A DNA stretch of 64,000 nt from Hymenobacter sp. YC55 (GCF_029433095.1 NZ_JARNTX010000013.1:34422-98421), one strand, 5' to 3'. Counted from the stretch's first letter, positions 8,509 through 16,637 are shown. Notes: generated from the sequence alone by a model not told the origin. Numbers and translations are program-made.

Positions 8509-8603
8509 AAGGCCTCAGCACGCTTCGTACTTCGACCAGCAACGTAGCAGAGCCCCATAGGCTGCGTACATCCCGGCCTACTGCTACTTTTCCTTTAGAA
8601 CCC

Positions 8604-8659
8604 GCAACAAAGGCGCAGGCCGGGTACCCAATAGGGTGCCCGGCCTGCGCCTTTGTTGC
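8604..8659. terminator. Long hairpin downstream of wrbA
   Basis: A 26-bp stem (GCAACAAAGGCGCAGG... pairing with ...CCTGCGCCTTTGTTGC) with one wobble or mismatch position and a 4-nt loop, 15 nt past the wrbA-like stop codon. A uridine tract is missing on the minus strand, so termination strength is uncertain. Confidence 0.5.
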
Positions 8660-8673
8660 TGACAAGTAAGAAC

Positions 8674-9288
8674 TTAGATTGCTGCTAGTTTACGGGCTAT
8701 TTCGGCCGTGTGCCGGCCTTGAAAGCGGGCGCCTTCTAGTTCATTCTCACTGGGTTGCCGCTCCCCCTGGCCCCCGGCTACGGTGCTGGCCCCGTAGGGG
8801 GTGCCGCCGGTTACCTCGTGGTGGCCCATCTGACCCTGCCAGGCGTAGGGCAAACCTACGAGTACAAAGCCGTGGTGCAGCAGTTCCGTGTGCAAAGAGC
8901 GGATAGTAGTTTCCTGGCCCCCGTGCTGAGTGGCCGTGCTAACAAAAGCTCCGCCCACCTTGCCAATCAGCTTTCCTTGGGCCCAGAGTCCACCGGTCGC
9001 ATCCAGAAAACTTTGCATCTGCCCGCACACGTTACCGTAGCGGGTTGGCGTGCCGAAGATGATGGCGTCGTAATCCGCTAATTCGCCCGGCGCGGCAACT
9101 GGCACATGCTCGAAAACTTTTTGCGCAGCGGTAGCTCCCATCTGGTCGAGTAGGGCGGGCGGTAAGGTCTCGGGCACCCGTTTAATATAAACTTCGTTGC
9201 CGGCAACTTCGCGGGCCCCGCTGGCAACGGCCTCGGCCAAGTGATAAACGTGCCCGTAAGTGGAATAGAAGAGGATGAGCGTTTTCAA
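8674..9288 (-). CDS. wrbA: NAD(P)H:quinone oxidoreductase, WrbA family
   Basis: A 204-residue flavodoxin-fold protein, the usual WrbA length. It starts MKTLILFYSTYGHVYHLAEA, whose S-T-Y-G-H loop binds FMN phosphate. It has the WrbA features IIFGTPTRYGNVCGQM, ATQHGGQETT and GTPYGASTVAG. WrbA reduces quinones by two electrons, avoiding semiquinone formation. It sits in a leftward cluster with SDR, F420-type reductase and pirin genes, a typical quinone or electrophile response group. No TTGAC-N4-GTCAA site was seen in its 149-bp upstream region. Confidence 0.93.
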   Translation of the reverse strand: MKTLILFYSTYGHVYHLAEAVASGAREVAGNEVYIKRVPETLPPALLDQMGATAAQKVFEHVPVAAPGELADYDAIIFGTPTRYGNVCGQMQSFLDATGGLWAQGKLIGKVGGAFVSTATQHGGQETTIRSLHTELLHHGFVLVGLPYAWQGQMGHHEVTGGTPYGASTVAGGQGERQPSENELEGARFQGRHTAEIARKLAAI

Positions 9289-9437
9289 AGGAAAAGAAGC
9301 TTGTAAAGGGTAGAAAGAATTACTCGCGGGCTAGGCTGTCGTAAGGCCAGTAGCAAAGGGGGCTCCTTTCAGTAGACAGCACGGTATCGGAAAGGAGCGT
9401 TGGCAACAATAAAGCGTCGGCATGCTGCTCCGTGGCT

Positions 9438-10190
9438 CTAGAAAGCTGTGAAGCCCCCGTCGATGACGAGTTCGGCCCCCGTGATGTAAGAGGCTTCCGG
9501 ACTAGCCAGAAATAAGATGCCCTGCGCTACTTCGTTTGGGGAGCCGCCGCGGCCGAGCGGGGTATGGCTAACGGCCATCTGCTTGAAGTCGTCGGCTCCG
9601 GCCATGTCGCGCACCATGGGAGTGTCTATAAAGCCGGGGTGCACTGAATTAACGCGAATCCCCTGGGCTGCCAGCTCCACGGCCGCGCCCTTGGAAAGCA
9701 GGCGAGAACCACCCTTGGAAGCCGTGTAGGCGTTGGCCCCGGCGTTCCCAGTGATGCCGGCAATCGATGACACATTCACAATGGACGCGCCCAATGGGAG
9801 GTAAGGGGCCGCCGTTTTCAAGCCCAGAAACTGCCCCGTCAGGTTGACACTCAGCACCCGAGTAAACTCTTGTTGGGTTCTTTCCGCCAGCGGCAGGGCC
9901 AGGTTGCCGGAGATGCCCGCGTTGTTGACCACAATGTCGAGCTGCCCATAGAGCGCCACGGTTTCTTGCAGCGCCCGGTTCCAGTCTGCTTCCTGGGTTA
10001 TATCGAGCAGGGTATACGCGGCCGTGCCCTGGCTTTGGTTGATGGCCTGCGCCACCTCCTCAATACTAGTTTTCTGGTTGCCGGTAATCATTACTTTGGC
10101 GCCTTCCTGAGCAAATAGCGCCGCCGTGGCGGCCCCGATACCCGTGCCGCCGCCCGTAATAAGAGCCACTTTGTCTCGTAATCTGTTCAT
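9438..10190 (-). CDS. Short-chain dehydrogenase/reductase (SDR, classical)
   Basis: A 250-residue classical SDR. The Rossmann motif TGGGTGIGAATA lies at residues 13-24, followed by DI at about 64, NNAG near residue 90, the catalytic Ser of VNVSSIAG and the catalytic pair YTASKGG (Tyr and Lys). It ends with SYITGAELVIDGGFTAF, common to glucose 1-dehydrogenase/FabG-like members. The cofactor is NAD(P); the substrate is unknown. It starts 35 nt downstream of the F420-type reductase gene in the same direction, suggesting an operon of electrophile-handling enzymes. Confidence 0.93.
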   Translation of the reverse strand: MNRLRDKVALITGGGTGIGAATAALFAQEGAKVMITGNQKTSIEEVAQAINQSQGTAAYTLLDITQEADWNRALQETVALYGQLDIVVNNAGISGNLALPLAERTQQEFTRVLSVNLTGQFLGLKTAAPYLPLGASIVNVSSIAGITGNAGANAYTASKGGSRLLSKGAAVELAAQGIRVNSVHPGFIDTPMVRDMAGADDFKQMAVSHTPLGRGGSPNEVAQGILFLASPEASYITGAELVIDGGFTAF

Positions 10191-10225
10191 AGATGCTCTG
10201 TAAGAGGTATTACAGAAAAGGGATC

Positions 10226-10822
10226 CTAAGCTAATTGCAGCAAATTTTTACCGATGAGGGGGCCCCCAACCTGCTGCAAGGCCGCGCCCGTCACCAGGTC
10301 GCCCAGGTCGATGCCGGCAAACCCGAGGGTGCCGAGCAAGTGCAAGACTTCCGTTTTGGCAGTTGCGTCGTCACCGGAGATAAACACCACCCGCTTACCA
10401 TTTCCTTCGGCGGGGTCAGCCGCCAGCGTAGCCGCGAACAGGGTGTTGAAGGCTTTCACCACCCGGGCACCGGGGGCACGTTCGGCCACGAGCTGGGTGG
10501 AAGTTTTGCCCCCCAAATCAAGGGGCTGGAAGTCGGGAAAGGAAGCGGCGTTGGTGGTATCCAGAATGATTTGCCCCCGCCAAGACGGAATTCTACGAAG
10601 GACGTCCTCCACCTCAGTCCATGGTACCGTGAGTAACACTAAGTCAGCTTGGGCAGCTTGTTCTACGGTACCGGCCGTAACGGTTGAGCCAAACGATTGA
10701 GTGAGCTCGGTCAAGGATTCCGGACCGGTTCGGTTGCTTACCACAACCTCAAAGCCAGCTTTAGCGACGTGTTTGATAAACGCTTGGGCGATGCGCCCTG
10801 CGCCGATAGTTCCAATTTTCAT
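10226..10822 (-). CDS. NADPH-dependent F420 reductase-like Rossmann protein
   Basis: About 198 residues from ATG 10822 (MKIGTIGAGRIAQAF); the 34 codons upstream are unlike the family. The nucleotide-binding GxGxxA motif is at the N-terminus. LVLLTVPW and IILDTTNAASF follow, then VVKAFNTLFAATL, all typical of the NADP_oxidoreductase/F420-reductase family. Members without F420 biosynthesis genes, as expected in Bacteroidota, act on other partners or are uncharacterised. It precedes the SDR gene by 35 nt. Confidence 0.88.
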   Translation of the reverse strand: MKIGTIGAGRIAQAFIKHVAKAGFEVVVSNRTGPESLTELTQSFGSTVTAGTVEQAAQADLVLLTVPWTEVEDVLRRIPSWRGQIILDTTNAASFPDFQPLDLGGKTSTQLVAERAPGARVVKAFNTLFAATLAADPAEGNGKRVVFISGDDATAKTEVLHLLGTLGFAGIDLGDLVTGAALQQVGGPLIGKNLLQLA

Positions 10823-10923
10823 GACGGGAGAGTGAAGGGTGAAGAGATGATGCGTAAAGAAGTGTTGCCAGGCAACGTTTGGCATGGGATAGCTAACTCG
10901 GTGCAACAAGGCGGTACTACTCA

Positions 10924-11131
10924 CTACTCAGAGTAGCGCAGGAGGTAGCTTGCCCCGCAGGGGCATTGCGGGATCAGCTTTAACGGTTGCTGTGTAATTT
11001 CCTGCCGGGCTTTTTCCACAATGGCCATCCCCGCGTCCTGTCCTGCCAGCCGCCGCGGCACCTGCCGTTCACTCGAAGCGCTGGTCGCAGGCGTTGTCGA
11101 GAAAGAGGAGGGCCCGGTTTGCGTCTTTCAT
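10924..11131 (-). pseudogene. GNAT acetyltransferase remnant (YjdJ type) with internal deletion
   Basis: Starting at ATG 11131, which overlaps the pirin stop as ATGA, the frame reads a typical N-terminus (LDNACDQRFE) and stops at once. After a shift, downstream sequence encodes a C-terminal piece, MAIVEKARQEITQQ then LKLIPQCPCGASYLLRYSE, stopping at 10926-10924. This tail resembles small GNAT N-acetyltransferases of the YjdJ type (LK-V-P-CPF--AY--RHPE). Roughly 40 central residues, including the acetyl-CoA loop, are missing. It was once the gene after pirin in an operon. Homology was judged by eye. Confidence 0.6.
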
Positions 11132-12018
11132 GATTGGATTGCCAGGGGCTGGTAATGAATCTGGCCGTACTTGCCAGCAAAAAAATCCTCGTAGGCCTCG
11201 GCGATTTCTGCGTGGCTGTTCATGATGAAGGGGCCCTGCGCCACCATGGGCTCGGTGTAAGGCTCCCCGCCGAAGAGCAGCACATCGGTGGGGGTGATGC
11301 TGGTGCTGGTAAACGTAAGCACGGTTTCGTTGGGCGCCACGACCAGCAGTTCACTCTGGCCGTAGGCGCGGCCGTTAACCAGCACGGCATCACCCGGCAC
11401 GAAGGCGGCGTATTCGAGGCCGGGTTTCATAAGCCAGCGAAAGCTAGCTTTGGGGTTGAGCTGCAGGTGGTAAAGATACTGCTGGCTGAAAGTTTTCACG
11501 GGCGAAGCAGTATCGCCGAACGAGCCGATAACAATGCGCAGCCGCCCAGCTTCCGCGGGCAAGTCAACTACGGGAATGTCCTGCGGGTGCAGGGCTAGGT
11601 ATTCCGGCGCCTCCGCCTTGACACTGCTGGGTAGGTTGATCCAGAACTGCACGGCGTGCAGCACGCCCCCTTCCGCTTGAAAGCGGGGGCTGGGATTTTC
11701 GTCGTGCATGACGCCGCGGCCCGCTTTCATCCACTGGGCTCCGCCTGCCTCCACTATCCCGTGCTGGCCGTTGCTGTCGTAATGCTCCAGAGACCCACTG
11801 AACAGGTAAGTGAAGGTGGCAATGCCCCGGTGCGGGTGAGCAAACTCGCCCGTAGGCGCTTGGGGGGCTTTCGCCTGATGGCTAGTTGGGTAGAGGTGAT
11901 CCAGAAATACAAAGTGGCCGACCGATTGCAAGGCTTGGCTTGGCAGGAGGCGGTTAACCAGCAGGTCGCCCACTTTGGCATTCACGCCACTATAACGAGT
12001 TACGCTTGCCTTTTCCAT
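11128..12018 (-). CDS. Pirin family protein (putative quercetinase-like bicupin)
   Basis: A 296-residue bicupin. The N-terminal cupin keeps all four metal ligands of pirin: His61 and His63 (FAHPHRGIATFTY), His105 and Glu107 (GVMHDENPS). The C-terminal half carries the Pirin_C region near FGGEPYTEPMVAQGPFIMNS. Bacterial pirins such as YhhW cleave quercetin or act as redox-sensitive modulators; which applies is unknown. The promoter has a TTGAC-N4-GTCAA palindrome with the same spacing as the isochorismatase promoter, implying co-regulation. The gene overlaps the decayed acetyltransferase by ATGA. Confidence 0.93.
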   Translation of the reverse strand: MEKASVTRYSGVNAKVGDLLVNRLLPSQALQSVGHFVFLDHLYPTSHQAKAPQAPTGEFAHPHRGIATFTYLFSGSLEHYDSNGQHGIVEAGGAQWMKAGRGVMHDENPSPRFQAEGGVLHAVQFWINLPSSVKAEAPEYLALHPQDIPVVDLPAEAGRLRIVIGSFGDTASPVKTFSQQYLYHLQLNPKASFRWLMKPGLEYAAFVPGDAVLVNGRAYGQSELLVVAPNETVLTFTSTSITPTDVLLFGGEPYTEPMVAQGPFIMNSHAEIAEAYEDFFAGKYGQIHYQPLAIQS

Positions 12019-12060
12019 TCTCTTTGTTGGTTGTTAGCCTGAACGAAGCCGTTGACCCTG

Positions 12061-12068
12061 CAAAGATG
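12061..12068 (-). promoter_or_regulatory. Candidate -7 element of pirin
   Basis: The minus strand reads CATCTTTG, one mismatch from TAnnTTTG, 43-50 nt before the start codon and exactly 57 bp (centre to centre) from the palindrome at 12115. Confidence 0.45.
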
Positions 12069-12091
12069 AGGGGGCACCCTGCCCGTTTTCC

Positions 12092-12105
12092 TTGATGAAT
12101 GCCAG
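12092..12105. promoter_or_regulatory. Degenerate proximal Fnr-type half-site
   Basis: TTGATGAATGCCAG keeps one good half (TTGAT) and sits 23 bp from the perfect distal palindrome, the same offset as the two sites before the isochorismatase gene. Confidence 0.35.
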
Positions 12106-12114
12106 GAAATTACC

Positions 12115-12128
12115 TTGACTTACGTCAA
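12115..12128. promoter_or_regulatory. Fnr-type operator of pirin (TTGACTTACGTCAA)
   Basis: A perfect TTGAC-N4-GTCAA inverted repeat centred 103 nt before the pirin start. It matches the distal site of the isochorismatase promoter in sequence and position. Confidence 0.65.
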
Positions 12129-12630
12129 TGAAATGACCAGGGTAGGCCATCACGTAGGTGGTTTAGTTTAACCTTGCTGGGTTGGCCGCGGGGCAGACGC
12201 TCACTGCTTTGGCATACGGGCTGGAGAACCCGGCAGCAGCAGGGACGCCTACCTTGGCGGCTAGCCAAGAATACTTCGTAGCGTTGATGAGTTAACTTTT
12301 CCGGCAGCAGCTGGACAATTGCTCTTTACAAGGATGCAAAGGCTTACCCTAAAGCGAGGCAGTGGTAGGGAACATTAATGCTCGGGCTTCGACAAGCCGA
12401 CTGCTATCGGTGACAAAAGTAATGTTGCCGTCCGCATGGAAAGAACATGACAAGGAGTACGGCACCCAGTTTGTGGTTTCAAAGACGGTGGTGCTGGCGG
12501 ATAAGTCATGCAGGTGCGACAAGCGTTTCTAACGCCACGAAACGGGTTGGGTTGCTTCTAGGTGGGGTAGCGCCTCCCGTCCCTCCCCCCACCTAGAGTA
12601 CCTTTCAACGGAGAATAGCGCGTCCGAAAA

Positions 12631-15252
12631 TCAAAAGAAGAAGCCAACCCGTACCAAGGGTAGTCGGTCCTCGCGGGAGAAGCCATAAATCCCCACTACA
12701 ATAACTCGTGGGAAGGGCTGCAACCATACGCCGCCGCCGTAGCCGCGGTGCCAGGTGGTGGACTGCTCCCCTTCTTGCCATACCCGGCCCGTGTCATGGA
12801 AGCCCAGCACCCCCACATCAGCCGAGAGCAGCACCGTATGGAAGCTGCCGAGGCGGGCGCGCACTTCCGCGTTATGATACAAGGCGCTAGCGCCGGCAAA
12901 GCGGGTGCGGCGGAAGCCCCGCAGGTTACTAAGGCCGCCTAGGGTAGCGGCCTGAAAAAACTCGTACTGGCGAAAGTTTATGGTGGCGCCCACTCGTGTT
13001 GCTAGGGTCAGGCGGGGCCAGGGCGTCCAGAAACCTGTGGCTTCCGAGTTCAGCCGCGAAACCGGCCGGGCGGCGGAGTTGAGGGCGCCAAGCCCGGTGT
13101 ATTCGGTGCGCCAGTACACTCCTCTGGTTGGTTGCCAAGCAGCATCGCGGCTATCGTAGCGGTAGCCTAGCTGCACCCCGGCGTAATGCTGGGCATGGTA
13201 CAGCGGGTTCGAATGGTCTGCCGGAAAGTTCTGATCGAGGTAGCGGCCGGGGGTGCGCTCGACTTCCACTGACTGGTAGAGGGGGCCGGCGTACACTTGC
13301 TGGTGCACCCCAATTTGCCGGCGCAGCTGCGCCTGCAACGCAACGTTGCGAAACCGCACTCGGTAGTAGCTGATGTTCTGGGACTGATCCAGGCGGGTAT
13401 CGTTGCCAAGGCCAAAGAAGTTGCGCACATAGTTGGGCGCCTGCACCTCGGCCTTGAGTTGCACGTCCTGACGACCTAGCAAGTGGCGAAAGTCGCCTTG
13501 GTAGGAAAAGCTGAAGGCCCCGGTTTGCAGGGCCACGTTGCCTTGCAGACGGTGCACGCTGGCCCAGGGCTCTTTGCGAAAACCCGGTCGCCGCACTTCC
13601 AGGCCCAGCCCGAGAAAGACGCCGTCATCGAGGTTATAGCCCCAGGGCAACAAGGGTGCGAGGTAGGGGTAGCGGTACGCCCGCCGGTTGTACTGGTTGA
13701 CAGTTGAATCGGTGGCCGTGCGGTTTTGGGCTTCCGGTCCGAGCTGCAAGTCGTTGTTGGTACGCGTATCATATACCACTGTTTTGCGCGCCAGCCCCCG
13801 GACCCGGGAGCTGTCGGTGATGAGGTCGTGGCCCGGGCCCCCGATCAGGCGGACGCGGATGCCCCGGGACACCTGACCCCGCACTTGCACTACATCGTCG
13901 CCGGCTCCGGCATACAGGCGGATTTCCCGGGTCTCGGCTGCTAGAAACACCCGGTCGTAGAGGGGCGGGGCCATCGGCTCGGTTAACGCATAAGAGCGCA
14001 CACGCGTGCGTTCTTCATCCAGCCGCTCGACCTGGAACCGCTCGGCTTGATCGGAACCCGTGACGTCCACTTCCTGGGCCAGGAAGGAGTAGTACTGCTC
14101 AGCGTAGCTGGGCAGGGCGTTGCGGTGCGTTTTGAGCTGGGTTGCAATCCTGGGGCCCGACCAGCGGTACACGGAATCCGGCAAGCAATGCAGGGCCTGG
14201 CTTATAACGGAATCGGAGAGGCGGGTTTGCAGCTCCCGGGCCAGGGCCACCCACTCGGTGCGGGATAGCTCATTGAGAAAGCTGCGGTCGAAGTAGCGCC
14301 CGTTGAACATAAAGGTATTGACGTTGCGCAAGGTCCCGTCGAAGCCCTGGATTTTGGGCAGAATCCACTCCCGGCTGGCGATATTGGGGATCAAGCCCTG
14401 GTTAACAAAGTACACCTGGTCCCGGTCGCGGGGCAAGGCCCGCAGCAGCAGCCCGCCTTGGGGCTGGGGGTAGGCCAGCCAACGCCACTGGTCGTCGTGC
14501 CGGTCCCAGTCTCCGAGTACCAGGTCGAGCAGACGCGCCCGCAGCAGTTCACGCTGATCGACCCGGTTGTGCGGATCTTGACGGAGCAGCGCTAGCACGT
14601 GCTCAGTGCTGTAGCTTTTCACCCGCGTGGAGTTACCAAACTGAGCGGGCGCCCCGGGGTCACGCTCCTCTAGCAAGGCCAAGGTGTTAGCAAAGTCGGT
14701 TCGAAACTCGCCTAGGCGGGCATCGTCGGGCACGTACACCAGCACCGGATTGGTGTGCCCTACGCCCGCCGCTTGAGCGAGCAGCGGCACGGTCAACGCC
14801 CCGTAGGGGTGCGAGGCCGATATCTGGTCCTGCACTACTTTGGCGGCCAAGGTATGGCGGAGCTCCTGCTGGATAACCTGCTCGGTGCTTTTCTCCACCG
14901 AGCGCAGCACGTATTCCTGCCCATTAGCAGCCCGCAACCGCAAGGATTTGGTTTGCTGCCCACCCCCCCGGCGGAGCGGGGTTAGGCCTCCCTGGGAGGT
15001 AGCCAAATTCAGCAGAGGCACATGCACGGGCTGTTGCCATTCCTGGCGATAGTTGGCACCCAGCAGCAGGGTCTTGAAGCCGGTGGCTTGATACTGCGAG
15101 CTGGCGCGCACCACCACACTATCCTGGACTTGAAAAGGCGCCGAAGGCGTCGGCCCTTGGCCCCACGCAACGCCGGGGCACGCGAGGCCGCACCAGGCAA
15201 AAAAAACGAACAGACGAGTGGCCATCAGCAGGCGAGACGTAGAGGTAGGCAA
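12631..15252 (-). CDS. Kinase-like domain fused to Omp85/BamA-like outer-membrane barrel
   Basis: An 873-residue protein with an N-terminal signal (hydrophobic 11-30, AWGQ). Residues about 100-300 resemble an atypical kinase: YVLRSVEKS (possible nucleotide-binding Lys121), Glu130 in the next helix, GDWDRHDDQWRW at 247-258 like the catalytic D-R-H-x-x-N motif of HipA/Fam20-type kinases, and PRDRDQVYF at 274-282 like the metal-binding Asp. Residues 446-480 hold GAGDDVVQV and GGPGHDLIT, similar to calcium-binding nonapeptides. From about 530 to the end it is a beta-barrel with LRGFRRTRFAG (the Omp85 loop-6 RGF motif) and a terminal aromatic (VGFFF). Related Bacteroidota surface-antigen proteins may carry a calcineurin-like phosphatase; none is present here. 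It starts 4 nt after the adaptor gene. The kinase resemblance is my inference. Confidence 0.75.
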   Translation of the reverse strand: MPTSTSRLLMATRLFVFFAWCGLACPGVAWGQGPTPSAPFQVQDSVVVRASSQYQATGFKTLLLGANYRQEWQQPVHVPLLNLATSQGGLTPLRRGGGQQTKSLRLRAANGQEYVLRSVEKSTEQVIQQELRHTLAAKVVQDQISASHPYGALTVPLLAQAAGVGHTNPVLVYVPDDARLGEFRTDFANTLALLEERDPGAPAQFGNSTRVKSYSTEHVLALLRQDPHNRVDQRELLRARLLDLVLGDWDRHDDQWRWLAYPQPQGGLLLRALPRDRDQVYFVNQGLIPNIASREWILPKIQGFDGTLRNVNTFMFNGRYFDRSFLNELSRTEWVALARELQTRLSDSVISQALHCLPDSVYRWSGPRIATQLKTHRNALPSYAEQYYSFLAQEVDVTGSDQAERFQVERLDEERTRVRSYALTEPMAPPLYDRVFLAAETREIRLYAGAGDDVVQVRGQVSRGIRVRLIGGPGHDLITDSSRVRGLARKTVVYDTRTNNDLQLGPEAQNRTATDSTVNQYNRRAYRYPYLAPLLPWGYNLDDGVFLGLGLEVRRPGFRKEPWASVHRLQGNVALQTGAFSFSYQGDFRHLLGRQDVQLKAEVQAPNYVRNFFGLGNDTRLDQSQNISYYRVRFRNVALQAQLRRQIGVHQQVYAGPLYQSVEVERTPGRYLDQNFPADHSNPLYHAQHYAGVQLGYRYDSRDAAWQPTRGVYWRTEYTGLGALNSAARPVSRLNSEATGFWTPWPRLTLATRVGATINFRQYEFFQAATLGGLSNLRGFRRTRFAGASALYHNAEVRARLGSFHTVLLSADVGVLGFHDTGRVWQEGEQSTTWHRGYGGGVWLQPFPRVIVVGIYGFSREDRLPLVRVGFFF

Positions 15253-15256
15253 TAGC

Positions 15257-15955
15257 TTAATTTTTAGAAATTAACGGCCGCGCTGGCAACTTCACAAAAG
15301 CATGCATTTGCGGGGTAATCAGCACACGGCCATGGTTAGGGATCCGCATCAGCAGGGTAGGATGGGAAGCAACGGAAGCAACTTGTACTACGCTGCCGCG
15401 AAAGCGCTGCGTGGGCAGCTCCGCCACGTAAACCGCCAGGGTATCGTGGTCATTCAGGGCCTGAGCTTGGGCAAGGGACAGGGGCACTGCTAGGTGCACC
15501 GCCGACCAATCCTGCAGCATTGCCACGGATTGTCTCTGGTGCACCGGGCGGCCCACCTCTACGCGGCGGGCCGTGATGATGCCGGCCGCCGGGCTAAAGA
15601 TAAATCCGCGGGTTAACTGCCGCGCAGCTAACTGTGAGTCAGCGTCGAGCTTCACCAGGATTTGGCCAGCTTGCACCGCCTGCCCATCCTGAAAATACAC
15701 TTGCTTGACATAACCTGAAAGAGGGGATACCACGGGCCAGCTTCGTTGCGGTTGGGGAGTGCCAGCGGCCACATACCCCGTAGGACAAGACCGCTGGGCA
15801 AGTTGATTTGCTGTCTCAGTCGGGGAAAGCGACGGGGAGCTGGGAGGCAGCTTGTGGCGCGCGATGCGCTTCTCCTGGCAGCAACAAGCCACTACGCCAA
15901 GCCAACCGAGTGCAACGAGCTTAAGAAAAAGCGAGTGAAGCAGGTGATATCGCAT
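15257..15955 (-). CDS. HlyD/RND-type periplasmic adaptor (short, likely lipoprotein)
   Basis: A 232-residue protein with a hydrophobic N-terminus ending in a cysteine cluster (GVVACCCQ), suggesting lipid anchoring. SPLSGYVKQVYFQDGQAV and FIFSPAAGIITARRVEVG are the two halves of a biotinyl-lipoyl-like domain, with almost no coiled-coil hairpin between them. A beta-barrel region follows. It resembles the membrane-fusion proteins of RND/CusB-type efflux but is shorter than usual, and no inner-membrane pump is adjacent. It is coupled (4-nt gap) to the Omp85-like gene downstream. An Fnr-type palindrome lies about 243 nt upstream. Confidence 0.75.
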   Translation of the reverse strand: MRYHLLHSLFLKLVALGWLGVVACCCQEKRIARHKLPPSSPSLSPTETANQLAQRSCPTGYVAAGTPQPQRSWPVVSPLSGYVKQVYFQDGQAVQAGQILVKLDADSQLAARQLTRGFIFSPAAGIITARRVEVGRPVHQRQSVAMLQDWSAVHLAVPLSLAQAQALNDHDTLAVYVAELPTQRFRGSVVQVASVASHPTLLMRIPNHGRVLITPQMHAFVKLPARPLISKN

Positions 15956-16137
15956 ACAATTCGTCTGGCCAATGCAGGACGCCCATCCACTGCCTATTTA
16001 ACGCGGGGTTGGCAGATGCCGCGGGGACGGCGCTAAGTACCAGCGTAACTTATTAGCCTTTCTATTAGCCTGATGCGGACCGGACAGTAACCATAAAGCC
16101 ACTAAGGCCTTGCCACTGCTAGGGTGAGCCTCTAGCC

Positions 16138-16145
16138 CAAATTTC
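16138..16145 (-). promoter_or_regulatory. Candidate -7 element upstream of the adaptor gene
   Basis: The minus strand reads GAAATTTG, one mismatch from TAnnTTTG. Its centre is exactly 57 bp from the palindrome at 16192, as at the other two promoters. It would give a leader of about 175 nt to the adaptor gene. Confidence 0.35.
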
Positions 16146-16191
16146 AAGTAAAACTGCCTGGTAAAGATGTCGGTAAACCCGCAGCCAAGCG

Positions 16192-16205
16192 TTGACATAA
16201 GTCAA
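16192..16205. promoter_or_regulatory. Fnr-type operator (TTGACATAAGTCAA)
   Basis: A perfect palindrome identical to 7632-7645. No clear proximal second site is seen 23 bp closer to the adaptor gene. Confidence 0.6.
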
Positions 16206-16499
16206 GAAATTATCTCTAGTTACGCCCCGGTTTAGCACTTAAACATTCTTTCTCCTCCCGGCTGCTATTTATCTACAAGGTCAAGTGAGCGTCAATAAAC
16301 AGGTTGCCTTAGCAGCGGCCAGTACCCCTGGACCAGTAGCTTGGTTAAGTGATTACCTCCTTAGGCAGCCATGTGTAAACTTGCCTTGTTACCTATAGGA
16401 TGCAGAATTGGATGGCGGCGTTGGGTCCGTAATCACCACTTCAACATTAGGTCCGATACCTGTTCCGGTGGATTCTACAAGCCGAGGAACTTGGCGGCA

Positions 16500-16637
16500 T
16501 TGCAGCGCTTGACGTCATCGAGGGCCTTGTTAAAAAACGGCCAAAAAGAAGAAGCGCTCCGAACCTATCAACAATCTGTCGATCTCAATCCGGCGAATCA
16601 GAATGGGAAAAAAGTGCTAGAGCGAATGGAAAACTAG
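16500..16637 (+). pseudogene. C-terminal remnant of a TPR-tailed protein
   Basis: About 40 residues ending ALRTYQQSVDLNPANQNG and GKKVLERMEN look like a TPR repeat and the standard tail of Bacteroidota hydrolases with a C-terminal TPR. The sequence before it (frame open back to 16371) shows no resemblance to any domain. It is interpreted as the leftover end of a deleted gene. Confidence 0.45.

Larger units (their letters stand above)
8318..8673. other. Intergenic region with two strong hairpins
   Basis: No gene is supported. It holds two inverted repeats, 8475-8508 and 8604-8659, described separately. Confidence 0.6.
12019..12630. other. Intergenic region upstream of pirin
   Basis: It contains the pirin promoter elements (12061-12128). 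A short open stretch near 12420-12531 could be a gene remnant but matches nothing I recognise. No complete gene is supported. Confidence 0.5.

Noticed and set aside
12420..12531. Short open frame (PSAWKEHDKEYGTQFVVSKT and following residues) that might be a gene remnant, possibly dihydrofolate-reductase-like
   Set aside because: Only about 37 codons, no complete motif, and the resemblance was too weak to name.
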